In this document: piece by piece, positions 21,199 through 33,037 of the stretch | Position numbering within the stretch: the stretch's first letter is position 1 | Layout: each line of letters starts with the position of its first letter | The notes under the pieces: model-generated | Database searches by the model: none | The model's input: the letters and a program-made list of their open reading frames with translations, nothing else | What the model was told of the DNA's origin: nothing | Origin: Zygnema cylindricum | Taxonomy: Eukaryota; Streptophyta; Zygnematophyceae; Zygnematales; Zygnemataceae | Reading direction: 5' to 3' | Assembly: GCA_037447655.1 (NCBI GenBank) | Contig: JBBHKE010000083.1 | Coordinates: forward strand, 62,001-126,000 | DNA: 64,000 nt | Program-made: the position numbers and the translations under genes

Positions 21199-22456
21199 AG
21201 GAATGGAGGAGAAGGAACGATGCGAGGGGAAAATGCATGAGCTTTATTATTTCCGAGAAGGGGAAAAGTGAGGGAAAGGAAGGAAGAGGGAGTGAGGAGG
21301 ACGGGTCCGGGTGGTGGTGGTCAACATCCACATTCACTTAATTGTTATTTATCGGAAAAATCGTGAAAAACGTTATGTTTTTTTGAATTCGTTTATGAAG
21401 CGTAGAAAATTTTTCCTGCTGGGTTTTCTCGCTTTGTCTTTTAGCTAACTAACATTCTTTCTGTAGACATAGAGCACAAATTGTGTAAAACAAAAAAGCC
21501 CTTATCTTATGCAAAGGTCGTAGGCAGAGAGAGAGGGAAAGAGGGAGAGAGAGCGGGAGGAAAGGGAGAGAGTGAGAGCAGCATATGTAGAATAACTGCC
21601 AGGTCTGGCCTTGACACAGTAAAAACGTTCAAGCAAAACGTCTTGTTTTTTTTTAACAGGTGTGATAAATGTTAGGAAAAGCTCATTCGACAGGTAGGTT
21701 ACTTACCAGTTTTTAAGGAAAAATTAGGATTTTGTAGAAAGCTCTGGAGAAACTGGAGTAAGAATTTTTTAGATATTAGAGTTGATGAGTTTTAATATTT
21801 GAATTGAGAAATGAAAGCTTGAAGTATGTAGCATAGGAGAGATGAGTAAACTTGAAATCGACGAATGAGGGAGAAGCATTTGAAATTTTAGAAATTGAAT
21901 TCTGCTTTGGAGCCAAGTTTTGTGAAAGGTTGTATAGTAAAGTCACCATTCATTCATTTAATCCGTTTTTGGGCTTATGTCAATGTTTATGTCAATGTTT
22001 ATACCAATTTTATATTTATGCCGGTGTTTATGCTTAAATTTATGTTGGAGTTTATGTTTATGTTAATGTTTATGCTGACGTTTGTTCTTTTTATATTACA
22101 TGATTGAGATTCAAGTGATGGAGAAAATTGGATGGAGCATTGCAATGGTAACCATGAACGCATCACTCCGATTTAGCTTATTATTATATTTTTTATTTTC
22201 TGGTGAAGTGTCCGCGAAAGTGAGAATAGAAATATAATTGAGGTTGGAAAACAGGGAAATTGTGGGAGGATAGTCTCGAGATATTGCATTGCCAAATTAG
22301 AGCCGCTTTCAAAACTATTTTCAACTATTTACTTTGAAGGAGCTGTATGCTCCATTTTTTATTCGTTTAGTCGACATGGTGTCAGTTCATACATGTACGT
22401 TTTGTTTCAGATTCGCCGACATAGAAAAATCCATACGGTGGGGGAAACCAGTACAG
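21199..22456. other. 3' flank of the glycosyltransferase, low-complexity patches
   Basis: Holds a GAGAGGGA purine patch (about 21525-21580) and a TTTATGTCAATG-type 12-mer minisatellite (about 21965-22085). No gene recognised. The poly(A) site of the glycosyltransferase could not be fixed. Confidence 0.45.
21965..22085. repeat. TTTATGTCAATG minisatellite
   Basis: About nine imperfect 12-mers of the form GTTTATGnnnAT, decaying toward the 3' end. Confidence 0.75.
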
Positions 22457-22685
22457 TACCACGGTGAATCGCTATTAGTGTTAATGTTTTTTTTTCCACT
22501 CAAAAACATCTTTTCTCCGTACACATTTTTCCGATTTTCAATTTGAGACCGTCAATCAGAAGCTGGGAATCTTACCTTTCAATAACAACCATCAGATCCA
22601 CAATCCGACATGTATGTAAGTAGGAAAGATGTTTTTAAGTGGCGAAAAAAATATTAACACCAATAGGCAATAGCGATACACGGTG
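22457..22685. mobile_element. CACCG-type MITE, family 2, copy 3
   Basis: Begins TACCACGGTGAATCGCTATT and ends GCGATACACGGTG. The arms contain AAAACATCTTTTCTCCGTAC and AAGATGTTTTTAAGTGGCG. It shares the TA at 22686-22687 with the next element, so they abut. Confidence 0.75.
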
Positions 22686-22687
22686 TA

Positions 22688-23185
22688 CACCGCGAATCGT
22701 AATTGGAGTAAATTACTCTAATTCGGTCGCTCGAAATTTGACTCTATCACATGAAATAGAGTAAATGATTCTAATTTTTCATTATTCTATTTAAGGTCAA
22801 GTTTAATTAGCATTTTTAATTCTAATATAGGTTCGTTTTAAATAGTGTGGAGTACGGACGACCTCCGACCGTGCAAAATTGTACTTTATTAAATAAAAAA
22901 GTACAAATAATGATTTAATACAGGCCGTTATCATGTAACTGCGTTTTAACAAACCACGTAGTGCAAACGTCATAGTGACGAAAAACTGTACGTTTTGCCA
23001 AATTCTGTACGAATACCTTATTACAGTAGAGGATATTAGCGTGCCAAATTAGAGTACTTAAATAAATTAGAGTAAACTTCATAGTTGAAACAGCTCTATC
23101 ACACAAATTAGCGTTCATTACTCTAATTATTTTTTTTAGTTTTTGTACTCTAATTTTTTCATTACTCTAATTACGATTTGCGGTG
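22688..23185. mobile_element. CACCG-type MITE, M5 family, complete copy
   Basis: 498 bp beginning CACCGCGAATCGTAATTGGA and ending TTACGATTTGCGGTG, flanked by TA on both sides. Inner landmarks are TAGAGTAAATGATTCTAATT, GACCTCCGACCGTGC, ACAGGCCGTTATCATG and TTACAGTAGAGGATATTAGC. Near-identical copies are nested at 24678-25681. TA duplication suggests a Tc1/mariner-type transposase in trans; none is present here. Confidence 0.85.
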
Positions 23186-23187
23186 TA

Positions 23188-23655
23188 CCGTATTCTGCAT
23201 TTTTTTAATAGAATGCTGATGCGGTCGCTCACACATATTCGCCCGGCATGTCAAATATTCGTTTAATTTATAGGAATTTCCGAATTTGGTTCGGTACGAG
23301 GTGAGCCCTCTATGTTACTGTACAAAAATTTTGCAGGATCGCCGTTGGATGAAACTTCATCCAATAGTGACAGGCGTCACAAAGGTGACGACGAAAGCCC
23401 CGCCCAGCTTTAGTTCGCGGTATCTTCTTACTTGAAATCGGTACTTTGTATCCTTTCCCGTGCCCTAATTCTGCTTTCATCTCTCAATCTATTAATTTCT
23501 ACTTCATTTTTCACTTCCTATCGTTTTTACCCTTGAATTTAGTTTTCCTCTTCCCTTTGTTGCAAAGTCGACATAGTTGTTGAAGAGTACAGTTTTTAAG
23601 ATATTCCAATTAGCTCAAAATGTACCAATGTCAGAATTTACATTTCCTAAAGTAC
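23188..23655. other. No recognised gene
   Basis: Contains a CT-rich segment near 23455-23560 and CGAC/GTAC motifs as elsewhere. No supportable feature. Confidence 0.4.
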
Positions 23656-23872
23656 CACGTGTATCGCTATTAGTGTTAATAAGTTTTTCGCCACTTGAAA
23701 CATCATTTCTCCCTACACACTTGTCGGATTTTCACATGGAGACAGCCAATAGGAAGATGAGAATCTTGGATTTCAATCGCAACCTTCAGATCCATAATCC
23801 GACAAGTGTGTACGGAGAAAATATGTTTTAAGTGGCGAAAAAAATATTAACACTAATAGCGATACACAATGT
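23656..23872. mobile_element. CACCG-type MITE, family 2, copy 4
   Basis: Begins TACCACGTGTATCGCTATTA and ends AACACTAATAGCGATACACA. The arms include CGCCACTTGAAACATCATTT and GTGTACGGAGAAAATATG. Termini are mutated from CACCG/CGGTG. Confidence 0.72.
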
Positions 23873-24677
23873 TATATACTTGTAGCTTGATACTTGAAAA
23901 ATCTATGTTTATCTTGTAACATCTTTTTTTTTTGTGTTTCTTGAATTTGACGTAAATAGCAAGAGAAATGCTTATGTTTATGCCTTTCGGGAATGCAATA
24001 AAATAGACATGAGATACGTTTATTTTAATTGTTTTTAACATTCATACATTGTTCTTAACTTCCCTTAACCTAAAAATATATGGTGATCCTCCTCTTGAAT
24101 ATGAGGAGCGAATCGAGGTTTTCACAGACATACTCACGATTATTATTCAATTAAACTGTACTTTGTACTAAATCTTTATTTTAATGGCGGGGCGAAGTGG
24201 ATCCATTCGCTAATTGTCCACAGCATATAGTCCAAACCATGGAACAAAGTGTACAAATTGTGTTCGAACTTTATCCTCTGGTTTTAAATTTCAGTTCAAA
24301 CATTAATTCGTTCAGACTTTACTTTAAAGTACGATGTCAAAATAGCAAGTAAGCGTATGCAGCAATAGGACGGAACCCTAAAATTGCTTTCGCCATTCTT
24401 CACGAATGAGTGGGCTCGGCCGAATCCACGCCTTACGTTCCAAAACTACCCAATTAACAATGACTATGCCCAAATTGCATTTCCAAGCGTGAAAGCGTAA
24501 ATAGTTAACAAATACATGGATCGTTTATCTGTTTACCGATGTAATTGCTAAGTACGGAACTCTGTACGAACTCAACGTTATATTTACAAAACACGAATTT
24601 CGTACAGTGTACAACATGGAAGATACACCGTGAATCGCTATCAGAGTTAAAAAATAATTAGTGTAAATAAACAATTA

Positions 24678-25681
24678 CACCGCGAATCGAAATTAGAGTA
24701 AATTACTCTAATTCGGTCGCTCGAAATTTCGACTCTATCACATGAAATAGAGTAAATGATTCTAATTTTTTCATTATTCTATTTAAGGTAAAGTTTAATT
24801 AGCGTTTTTAATTCTAATATAAGTTCATTTTAAATAGTGTTGAGGAAGGACGACCTCATACCGTGCAAAATTGTACTTTATTAAGTAAAAATGTACAAAT
24901 AATGATTTAATACAGGCCGTTATCATGTAACTGCGTTTTAACAAACCGCGTAGTGCAAACGTCATAGTGACGATAAACTGTACGTTTTGCAAAATTATGT
25001 ACGAATACCTTATTTACAGTACACCGCGCATCGTAATTAGAGTAATGAAAAAATTATAGTAAAAAAAGAGAAAAAAATAATTAGAGTAATTTACTCTAAT
25101 TTATGTGATAGAACTGTTTCAAAAAGGAATTTACTCTAATTTATGCGGTGTACTCTAATTTGGCAAGCTAATATCCTCTACTGTAAATAAGGTATTCGTA
25201 CATAATTTTGCAAAACGTACAGTTTATCGTCACTATGACGTTTGCACTACGCGGTTTGTTAAAACGCAGTTACATGATAACGGCCTGTATTAAATCATTA
25301 TTTGTACATTTTTACTTAATAAAGTACAATTTTGCACGGTATGAGGTCGTCCTTCCTCAACACTATTTAAAATGAACTTATATTAGAATTAAAAACGCTA
25401 ATTAAACTTTACCTTAAATAGAATAATGAAAAAATTAGAATCGTTTACTCTATTTCATGTGATAGAGTCGAAATTTCGAGCGACCGAATTAGAGTAATTT
25501 ACTCTAATTACGATTCGCGGTGTAGAGGATATTAGCGTGCCAAATTAGAGTACTTAAATAAATTAGAGTAAACTTCATAGTTGAAACAACTCTATCACAT
25601 AAATTAGCGTTAATTACTCCAATTTTTTTTTTTAGTTTTTGTAGTCTAATTTTTTCATTACTCTAATTACGATTCACGGTG
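24678..25681. mobile_element. M5-family MITE (outer) carrying an inverted copy of itself
   Basis: Left half 24678-25019 and right half 25525-25681 reconstruct one 501-bp element. Starts CACCGCGAATCGAAATTAGA and ends ACGATTCACGGTG, with TA at 24676-24677 and 25682-25683. The interruption falls in TTTACAGTAGAGGATATT, which is intact in the copy at 22688-23185. Confidence 0.88.
25022..25522. mobile_element. M5-family MITE (inner), inverted, TSD TA
   Basis: 501 bp from CACCGCGCATCGTAATTAGA to ACGATTCGCGGTG, lying in reverse orientation within the outer copy. The flanking TA (25020-25021 and 25523-25524) is single in the empty site at 22688-23185. Together with the outer left half it forms a near-perfect palindrome with about 345-bp arms. 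Confidence 0.9.
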
Positions 25682-26399
25682 TAGTGTTATTAACTATATT
25701 TTGGGTTCAAGGCCTAACGCCAACAAAAATTCATTTATATACCAAACACTATAGTAGTTTGTATGCATATTCCCATATTGTAGCCGCTATAGTCAGAGTT
25801 CACATATTTGAAGCTTGAACATGTGAGAACACGTTCTCCCGATTTTCCCTCGTCTTTATGTTTGGGAATCGAATCTGAGTGCGCTTTTCCATGGCGACGC
25901 ACTCGATTTCTTGTGTGGACGCCTTTTTTTGACAATTTTACATCTGTACAAAATAATGAGCAATTTTAGTACGAGCCGACACAATTTGTACGTTAAACTA
26001 TTTAAAAAAAACCAGAACTAGAGTAATTAACGCTAATTAAACAAAACCTATACTAAAGAAAAAATAAATAGAGTTAGCATTTTGATTTTAGGTTTGAGGG
26101 TCAAAATTTGGGGGCGCCAAATTAGCGTTATTAACGTTAATAGCAAGCCATGGTCTACTGTAGTGCTTTATATTAATGGTATAACCGTGCAAAAACAATT
26201 GAAAACGTTGTATGCGGTGACCCCATGTTGTGCTGTGTTTTACACCTAAAAAAACAAATAGTAACGGAAATAAGTGCATAGTATGGTTCAAAGGCTTATA
26301 GTATACATTCATCACTCGCCACATTGAAAAACATTGTTTCAGTAACATGTAGCTTGAAACTTGCAGTGATAAGTATAGTCTCACTATACTAGTCAATGG

Positions 26400-26605
26400 T
26401 GGTGGAAGAACTACACCCCGTATCCCCATTTTTGTTGATGTTTTTTTCTTTTATTCACCACTAAAATTTCACATTTTCCGTGCACATCTGCTCCATTTTC
26501 AATAAGTGTCCGCCAAACAAAAGGTAAGAAATGTAGCGCTCCATTGCAACCAGCCGACAAATGGAAAATTCTTCCAACAATGACCGGAACTTGTGCTTAT
26601 GATTT
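26400..26605. mobile_element. Degenerate family-2 CACCG-type MITE
   Basis: Retains CACTAAAATTTCACATTTTC-CGTGCACATCT and the mid-element TGCAACCAGCCGACAAATGG stretch, with both ends mutated. Confidence 0.5.
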
Positions 26606-27125
26606 CTACACTTTGATTTGCTATTAGAGTTAATAAACAATTGGTCTAAACAAAAAATGAGTGATTTAGCTATATTTTGAGTTAAAGGGCCTAATGCCAA
26701 CAAAAATTAATTTATATACCCAATTGTAATTTGGATGCGCGTTTCCATGTTGTCGCCACAATAGTATGTGTTAACATAGTCAACGCTTTAGCATGTGAGA
26801 ATAGGTTATTGCGATCTTCCCTAGTCTTTATGATTGGGAATAAAATCGTGCGCTTTTCAGTGGCAACACACTCAATTTCCATGTCGGCGCATTTATCTTA
26901 CACTTATTATGTACGCCTGTACGAAATAATTAGTTTTAGTACGAACTGACACATTTTGTACAATACACTATTTAAAAAATGTGTAAATGAAAGTAATTGG
27001 CGACAATTAGACAGTACCCATATCAACGTAAAAAAAATTAGAGTTATTAAATCTATTTTAGGTTCGAGCGTCGAAATTTGAGGGAGCCTAATTAACGTTA
27101 TTAACCCTAATAGCAATTCACGGTG
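26606..27125. mobile_element. CACCG-type MITE, family 3, uninterrupted copy
   Basis: Left end CACTTTGATTTGCTATTAGA, right end CCCTAATAGCAATTCACGGT-GTA. Shares GGCCTAATGCCAACAAAAAT, TGTGAGAATAGG and AGTCTTTATGATTGGGAAT-type stretches with 25684-26155. A further left-end fragment lies at 58028-58145. Confidence 0.68.
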
Positions 27126-27429
27126 TACTGTACTTGTGAAGTATTTTAGTCGAAACATGAGTAATAAGTAATGTGAAGTTTTTATTGCCAAATTAATGAT
27201 GGTAAAACCATTTGTGTACAAAAAGGGTAAAAAGAAAAAAACATTAAAAGATTACAAGAGTAAAAAAGGAGTAAGCTACGCATAAAAACTAACCCCTACA
27301 AAAACATTACTGACAAAAAGAAAGATCCAAAACAAAAATACCAAAGTTGACCGATTACACAGGAAAAACATGATTCCACCCATAAACAAGCTAAGGTTCA
27401 TAACCACGGAGATCATGGATGTGGACCGG

Positions 27430-29055
27430 GTCCCATGGTGGAAGACCTTGAAGACCAGCCTGTCATCTACCACTCGTCGAAGGATGGCTGCGGCTCGCGC
27501 TCGCTGGAGGGATATCAGGACACGCTGACGGTAGAAAGCAGCCAAAATGCCCAGTGGAAGATTGCTTGGACCGCGAGATTCAAACGATTTTTCGCGCACA
27601 TTGGCGAAGGAAGTGTTCGAATGACTTGTCCAAAGATAAAAAAAAAATCCACGGCAAATGGGACAAACTGATCCGATGGGTCTCGGTGAGCGTGGTCTCT
27701 TTCCTTGGTAGCCGCTGCGTCCCGAGTTGCCACACTTATATGCCAAGCTGCGTGAGATAAAATGTGGGTCCTAGTCGGACCTGTGAGGACCATGTCCCCA
27801 AGTGTCCTCCTAGATGGAGGAAAACCACGTGAACCCAAGAGCTCCAAAAACCCTTAGATTGAGTCTGGGGCGAAAGTATATTACAAACCTCTTGTTTGAC
27901 GGCGTAGCCTGCCTCACCACCAATGGCAACCAAGCCATGACATCTTGCACGAAATTATGCGCCATAGTAGTTCCCCAGCATGTGAGCGGCAAAGTAAATG
28001 TTCCCTACCATGTGAGCAACAAAGGAAATGTATTCTTCTAGCATCAACAAGTTGGTGGCAAACACAACGAGCTCCCCCTAAAAGAGGAGTGTGAGGCAAA
28101 CCCAAAAGCAAGTGTAAATCAGATGCAAACCGCTCAGGCGATAAACGGATTGTCGAAAATGTTGGTGTTGTGTCGCCATGCACCAGCCCCATGCCCAAAA
28201 CGCAAACGTAAACGGGGACGTGATTGGGAGTAAGGTAGCGCCTCGATGAGGTATCGAAAATCAACGACGACTACTTTCTCAGATATGCGTTGTTGTAGTT
28301 GGAAGTTATTTTCGCAATGAGAGATTGAAAAGGTGGAACGTGGTTTCGAACGTCCGAGGGTAATTGTGCACAAGCCGAGAGGAGAGCTTGTTGACATAGT
28401 AACAAATCTTCCTTCACCTTAGGAATAACTCGAGCTAGAATAAATACATCGTCCACAATGAAACGAGATGTACTGGTAGGCTCCACCAAAGCCCAAGTAC
28501 CGAAATATGTCGTTAGCGCAATAACGGAATCAAACCTAAACCGCTAGACGAAGCTGGGAGGCTAGCTTGTTGACGAGCGAGCTGCCCCTCCAGACGATAA
28601 ATAATCCCATGACCAATAAGGTGGCGAAGCACATCCAAAAGGTATGTTGTCAAAATCCTTAAGGGAAGACAAAAAAGAAGCCATCGGTGGCACAGTTCGT
28701 GCAAGATAGGGAGGGCGCCGTGGAAAACAATGAATTAAGAATGCAAACGCCATCTGTGAGTCCGACAGCTTGGTCATTATGGGATAGGTCTTACAACACG
28801 ATAGGGCACTTTAAAGCCTTTATACTCTCATTCGAAGATGCAACAAGAAAACCCGTGGAAAGGGGGCAGTCCGATGGCAAACCCCATGGGCACCAAGCCA
28901 CACATTTAGATGGCCTCACTGCGAGCCCGATCCGATGAAGATGGTCCTCAAAATGAGACAAAGCAGATAAAACTTGGTCGCACAGACCCACGATATGCTT
29001 GTCATTCGAGATGGAAGGAAATGAACAACCAGGAAGGCCGTAGATGATGCTCATT
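27430..29055 (-). pseudogene. Decayed non-LTR (LINE-like) reverse transcriptase, 3' half
   Basis: Read on the minus strand from 29055 downward, blocks in shifting frames resemble the later part of a plant LINE-type RT protein. 28791-29054 has HIVGLCDQVLSALSHFEDHL then RPSKCVAW (end of the palm, after the YADD position, which reads NDK here). 28562-28777 has LSDSQMAFAFLIHCFPRRPP; 28513-28704 ends ARQQASLPASSSGLGLIPLL. 28271-28489 has LLLCQQALLSACAQLP. 27914-28264 has CVCHQLVDARRIHFLCCSHG, resembling the C/H-rich segment downstream of RT. 27430-27847 has THILSHAAW and SDQFVPFAVDFFF. At least five frameshifts; not functional. A related copy is on the + strand at 56135-57560. Confidence 0.65.
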
Positions 29056-29189
29056 ACGCTTGAAGGTGGGCTACAGCAAAAAATGGTGCCCCTAAAAGAT
29101 CACATTGGCGAGTGCCAGTTGTAAACTCTAAGGTGGCAACATCACCCAAAGGACTCCCAAGAGGAAAGATTAGCGAGCTAGGCTAGAGT

Positions 29190-29400
29190 ACTTCACGTGT
29201 CATTGTCAGTTTTAATAATTTTTTAACACTGAAATCAACTTTTCCCCATGCACACCCCTGATTTCTGTTCTATGATCGACGATCGAAAGGTAAGAATCTT
29301 ATGCTTCAATTGCAACCAGTCGTCTGCATAACCCTACATGTGTGCACGAGGAAGCATTGATTTAAGTGACTAAAGAAACCGTAGTTCTTAAAACCATAAA
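29190..29400. mobile_element. Degenerate family-2 CACCG-type MITE
   Basis: Retains CACTGAAATCAACTTTTCCC-CATGCACA and the mirror GTGTGCACGAGGAAGC..TTTAAGTGAC with GCAACCAGTCG in between. Termini are not preserved. Confidence 0.5.
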
Positions 29401-30790
29401 CAGTATAATTGGTGCGCAGACTGTAAATGGGAAAGTAATTATATACGATGGAAAAATTACTCTCGTCGTTTTTAGTGATGTCTCATACCGGCAATAGAAA
29501 ATTGAAGGATGGAAGCCTACAAATGCTCCAAAGCCACAAATAAACATTGACAAATTTTATTGCGTTTATGAAATGTCGACGAGTTTCAGATATCTCAGTT
29601 GTTGGTTTGATTGTTGTTCCTTTCACATAACGTGTTTAATGTCCCCTTTCCTGTGTGATAAATCCCCCTTTCTCGCCACTTTTCAGTTTTTCAGTTTCGT
29701 GTTGGCTTTTTGTTTCATTTGTTGAGAATTAAGATACACCATGTACAATACACTGACAATAAAAATCATATAAAAATATACACCATGTACATTACACTGA
29801 AAATAGAGCACACACAAAAAAAAAAATACCAGGACACGCATGAAAGGATTGGGCACATCATTCTTGTCGAGTAGACACATTCTGACTAGTCATCAGACTC
29901 AACTAGTCTTGACGTAAGCACCTGCATTTGCTTTGTAAATCCAGAGCCTCGTTTATCCAATTATCACCGTGACACAGACTGACAACTGGCAAGATGGAAA
30001 GTCAAGGAAATCTGGAAAACGGCCGACTGGAAGCAAAATAGATCTCATAGGACTGCCTGGACTCACTTCTACAGGAATTATTACTGTAAATGGGAAATTA
30101 GGATGCAAATGCATCATGTAGGGCAACGTGGCAGATAGCAGCCCACTCTGGTATTAACTCTACAGGATTTTCGGCCAAAAAATTAGAGATTCGTGTCATT
30201 AAATAGGGATGGGCAATGAAGAAAGCTGACTTCTCCTAGAAAAACCACATGACAGAACTAACAAGAAGGGCATCAAAAACATACACATGGGAAAATACCC
30301 CATTACGAGTGGGAAAACGACATATATTGTATACTATATTAAAGTATTTATTAAGAGCATACAGCGGTATTTTAAATTCACGTTCAAATTTGTCATGATT
30401 AACTGGTAAACTGCTGCTGTTTTTCATGAACAGTTCCGTAAATATGGACAGCCACTCCCAAGGTGGCCCATGCCGAGGCCAAGATTCAAAACAATAATTC
30501 ATAACACGTGATTTCCGAGTACGCAAAGCAAACAAACTCAGAAAGTTTCCACCCACTTAAGAGCTGACAACCAGTAGTTTGCTTAGGATAATCATCCATA
30601 AAAAAACCTCAGTAACGGAAGCCATGCGAAAACCGGTCTGGACTGATAATCCAATATACATGGGAAAATATACGGAAAATTGATTGATTGATTGATTTTT
30701 ACTGAATAAGCTTCTGCACATTCACAAAAGGGTAACTGTATCTTACACAAACCCAAGAATGGTGTTTAACCTGATTAAAATTTGGCCTAA
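29401..30790. other. Unassigned downstream flank of psaH
   Basis: Contains a roughly 49-bp direct repeat (ATACACCATGTACA..TACACTGA) near 29732-29803 and an open frame on the minus strand at 30236-30556 (106 codons, MGGNFLSLFALRTRK..) without recognised motifs. A GATTGATT run sits at 30680-30697. No gene is supported. Confidence 0.35.
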
Positions 30791-30807
30791 ATGTCTAAAA
30801 AAGTAAT

Positions 30808-31893
30808 CTACAGCCTTCCTCGGGGTCCTGGCGTGGATGCCTCCTGTGGGCCCTTCTTGATCGCCAAAAGATCACCCCCAGCTGTGGCTCCGAAGTATCC
30901 GAGAGTTCCGGCTCCTCCGAGAACCAAGAACTTCAGGAGGATTCCTCGCTTTGTGAAAGCTCCGGCAAAAGTCTCAAAGAACTTAGACTGCACTCGACAA
31001 CAACAGAAGAATAGCGATCAGGAACAAAACACATTTCTGAGAAAATTCAGCTTCTGCTTAAGTCACCACAATATGGGTTGCATTTAAGGAGTAGAAACTA
31101 AAGCCATCCAGCTAAATTTTGGTTGGAAAAAGGAGCATTGCATCGATGGAATTGAACAGAACTATTCATACTTTATTATTACCAGCATAATACATTGCAT
31201 TCAATGGACATTTGAATCAGAAGCTGACCCTTGATATATGAGACCAGCAAGATCTTAAAAGTATAGCTACTAATAAACTAGTTTTTCCAAACGCTCCACA
31301 AATGCAATAAACTAAAACGAATACACATTCAGTTAAAGAAGAAACCAGAGCATTTTTAATTACCTGCATGCCGTTGTACGGTGATCCACCATCTGATCCG
31401 TACAAATCCCATCCTCCAGTTGTGTTGCCAATGTCCTTCAAGTCAAAGTAGACGCTCTCGTCTCCGTACTTGGCACGAGGAGCAGCAAGTCTGGTAAAGA
31501 AGATACAAACCATGGTTCAGACAGCGGTAAGCTTGGAATAAAGGACAGCATCGATGACAAAATTTGCAAAAGAGTATGTGTTGAGATCCAAATACAGTGT
31601 CCAAATTTCAGCTCCAAATGTTCAAATTTGACCAGCAGAACATTCGAACAGCAGTTGATAACTGTCTAAACATTAATAGTTTGCGTCAGCTGTACAGAGT
31701 CTTCATTCTTGCTGCAGAAAAGCTATTTAAAGATAGCAGTTGAACAACTCCGGGAGTTCAAAACACTTCGAATATAAGAAAATCACCTGACTGAAGATCG
31801 GCTGGACACCTTGGCGCTCTTCACAGATAGCTTCTGTCCGCAGAAGCTGCTGGCTGCGGTGGAAACGGGGGCGGAGACTGCAAGGGAAGCCAT
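30808..31893 (-). CDS. psaH: Photosystem I reaction centre subunit VI (PsaH), three exons
   Basis: Exons on the minus strand are 31893-31787, 31490-31364 and 30987-30808. Borders are GT/AG (donors GTGATT and GTAATT, acceptors TTTACCAG and GTGCAG), phases 2 and 0, and the product is 137 residues. Residues 1 to about 41 are a Ser/Ala/Lys-rich chloroplast transit peptide ([17 protein letters not shown]..). The mature part starts [20 protein letters not shown] and continues [39 protein letters not shown] (single membrane segment, about 94-112) and [16 protein letters not shown]. These match PsaH along its whole length (usual precursor about 140-145). PsaH sits at the edge of PSI next to PsaL/PsaI/PsaO and is needed for docking of phosphorylated LHCII in state transitions. 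Nuclear-encoded; all signature residues are intact. Confidence 0.96.
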
Positions 31894-31899
31894 GGCAGC

Positions 31900-32965
31900 A
31901 AAATTTGCCCTGAGATGGTAGCAAGGTTAGTGTAGAATGATGTTCAGCAGCTCTCAACACGCAGTTCCGTTTCTTCTTATCTTTTGTAATAATTTGTAAG
32001 TAGACTTCTGCTGCGAGAACAATCCAGTGAAACGCAACGAGGTTTTGACGCTGGTATTTTAAAGAACAAGTACAACAATGCTATATCAAGCAAATAAAAT
32101 TCACTTTAAAGTACTGGTTCTGAAAAACAATGGCTGTAAATGAGCAGTCCAGCAGTGAGGGCAGAATAGTTTTGAGAACGCGTACACAAAATGTCATTTT
32201 AAATTGTATATTGTCAGAGCAAGGTATTAGTTCTAATATACATTGGTTATAATTGAGCAGTCCAACCGCGAGGACAGAATCGCAGGAAAAGGGAGGAACG
32301 GAACAGCGTCACATGGAAAAGTCCATGGAGCGGGGATCATGGCGGATAAGAGCATAACGGCGCTGCGAATAGAAAACGAGGCTCCTGGGTAACAAATCCG
32401 GTGGAGGCCACCTGGCGGGTCGATCCCCAAGGCGAGTTTCGGCACAAGAGCGGGCAACAAATTGAAGTCTATGTAACCGACGAGGGAGAAACGCACGTGT
32501 GAGAGATGACAATAAAGCACAATATTCTGAGGAAAAGATCTCGGCCGTCCAGTTGGCATTATCCATTAATCTCGACGTTCACCACCGATGCGCTGAATAC
32601 TTAAGAGTTCAGACATATAATCGATATCTCGTACCATGTTTCTATCAGCATGCGTATCATAATATCGGAAAATTTGGCACCATGGTGGTTTGCATGACGC
32701 GGCTGTACTGAGTAGCGTATCGCCCAATATTGCTGGAATGCCGGTGCACATTTATCGCTTCACTTTGAATTCAGTACAGTACTGTAGTCGCACTAGAGGC
32801 TGTTGGTCTATCGTTCGGTCAACTCTTAATATTTGGTCGTCGGAGTATACCGTACAAATCGTAAGTGAACATAATCTGAATTTGTAGTAAGTTAAATTTA
32901 CAAACACAGTCCATCAATTGCCCACGTCGTCATTAAAACCGTTTCACAACATTCTTTGGGCTGAG
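31900..32965. other. Upstream flank of psaH, no further gene recognised
   Basis: The first 100-200 bp probably hold the psaH 5' UTR and promoter; no clear TATA box could be assigned. A short direct repeat (GAGCAGTCCAnCnGnGAGGnCAGAAT) is present near 32140 and 32255. The rest shows short overlapping frames only. Confidence 0.4.
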
Positions 32966-33037
32966 CGTGTATAAGGGTGAAGTTCCATCATACGTTTCTG
33001 TAATCATACGGCCAACTCTACAGATCGGGTCAATTGA

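Larger units (their letters stand above)
24634..26155. mobile_element. CACCG-type MITE, family 3, split by nested M5 elements
   Basis: Left end TACACCGTGAATCGCTATCA at 24634; the body resumes after 25683 (ATATTTTGGGTTCAAGGCC) and runs to about 26155 (TTAACGTTAATAGC..). The body aligns with 26606-27125, which is uninterrupted. Without the roughly 1-kb insertion the element is about 520 bp. Confidence 0.7.

Noticed and set aside
27276-27746. 156-codon minus-strand frame as a host gene
   Set aside because: It overlaps the region whose other frames match the LINE-like RT tail; the C-terminal half is low-complexity hydrophobic.
30236-30556. 106-codon minus-strand frame downstream of psaH
   Set aside because: No motif, no splice partner and no conserved composition; reported only as unassigned.
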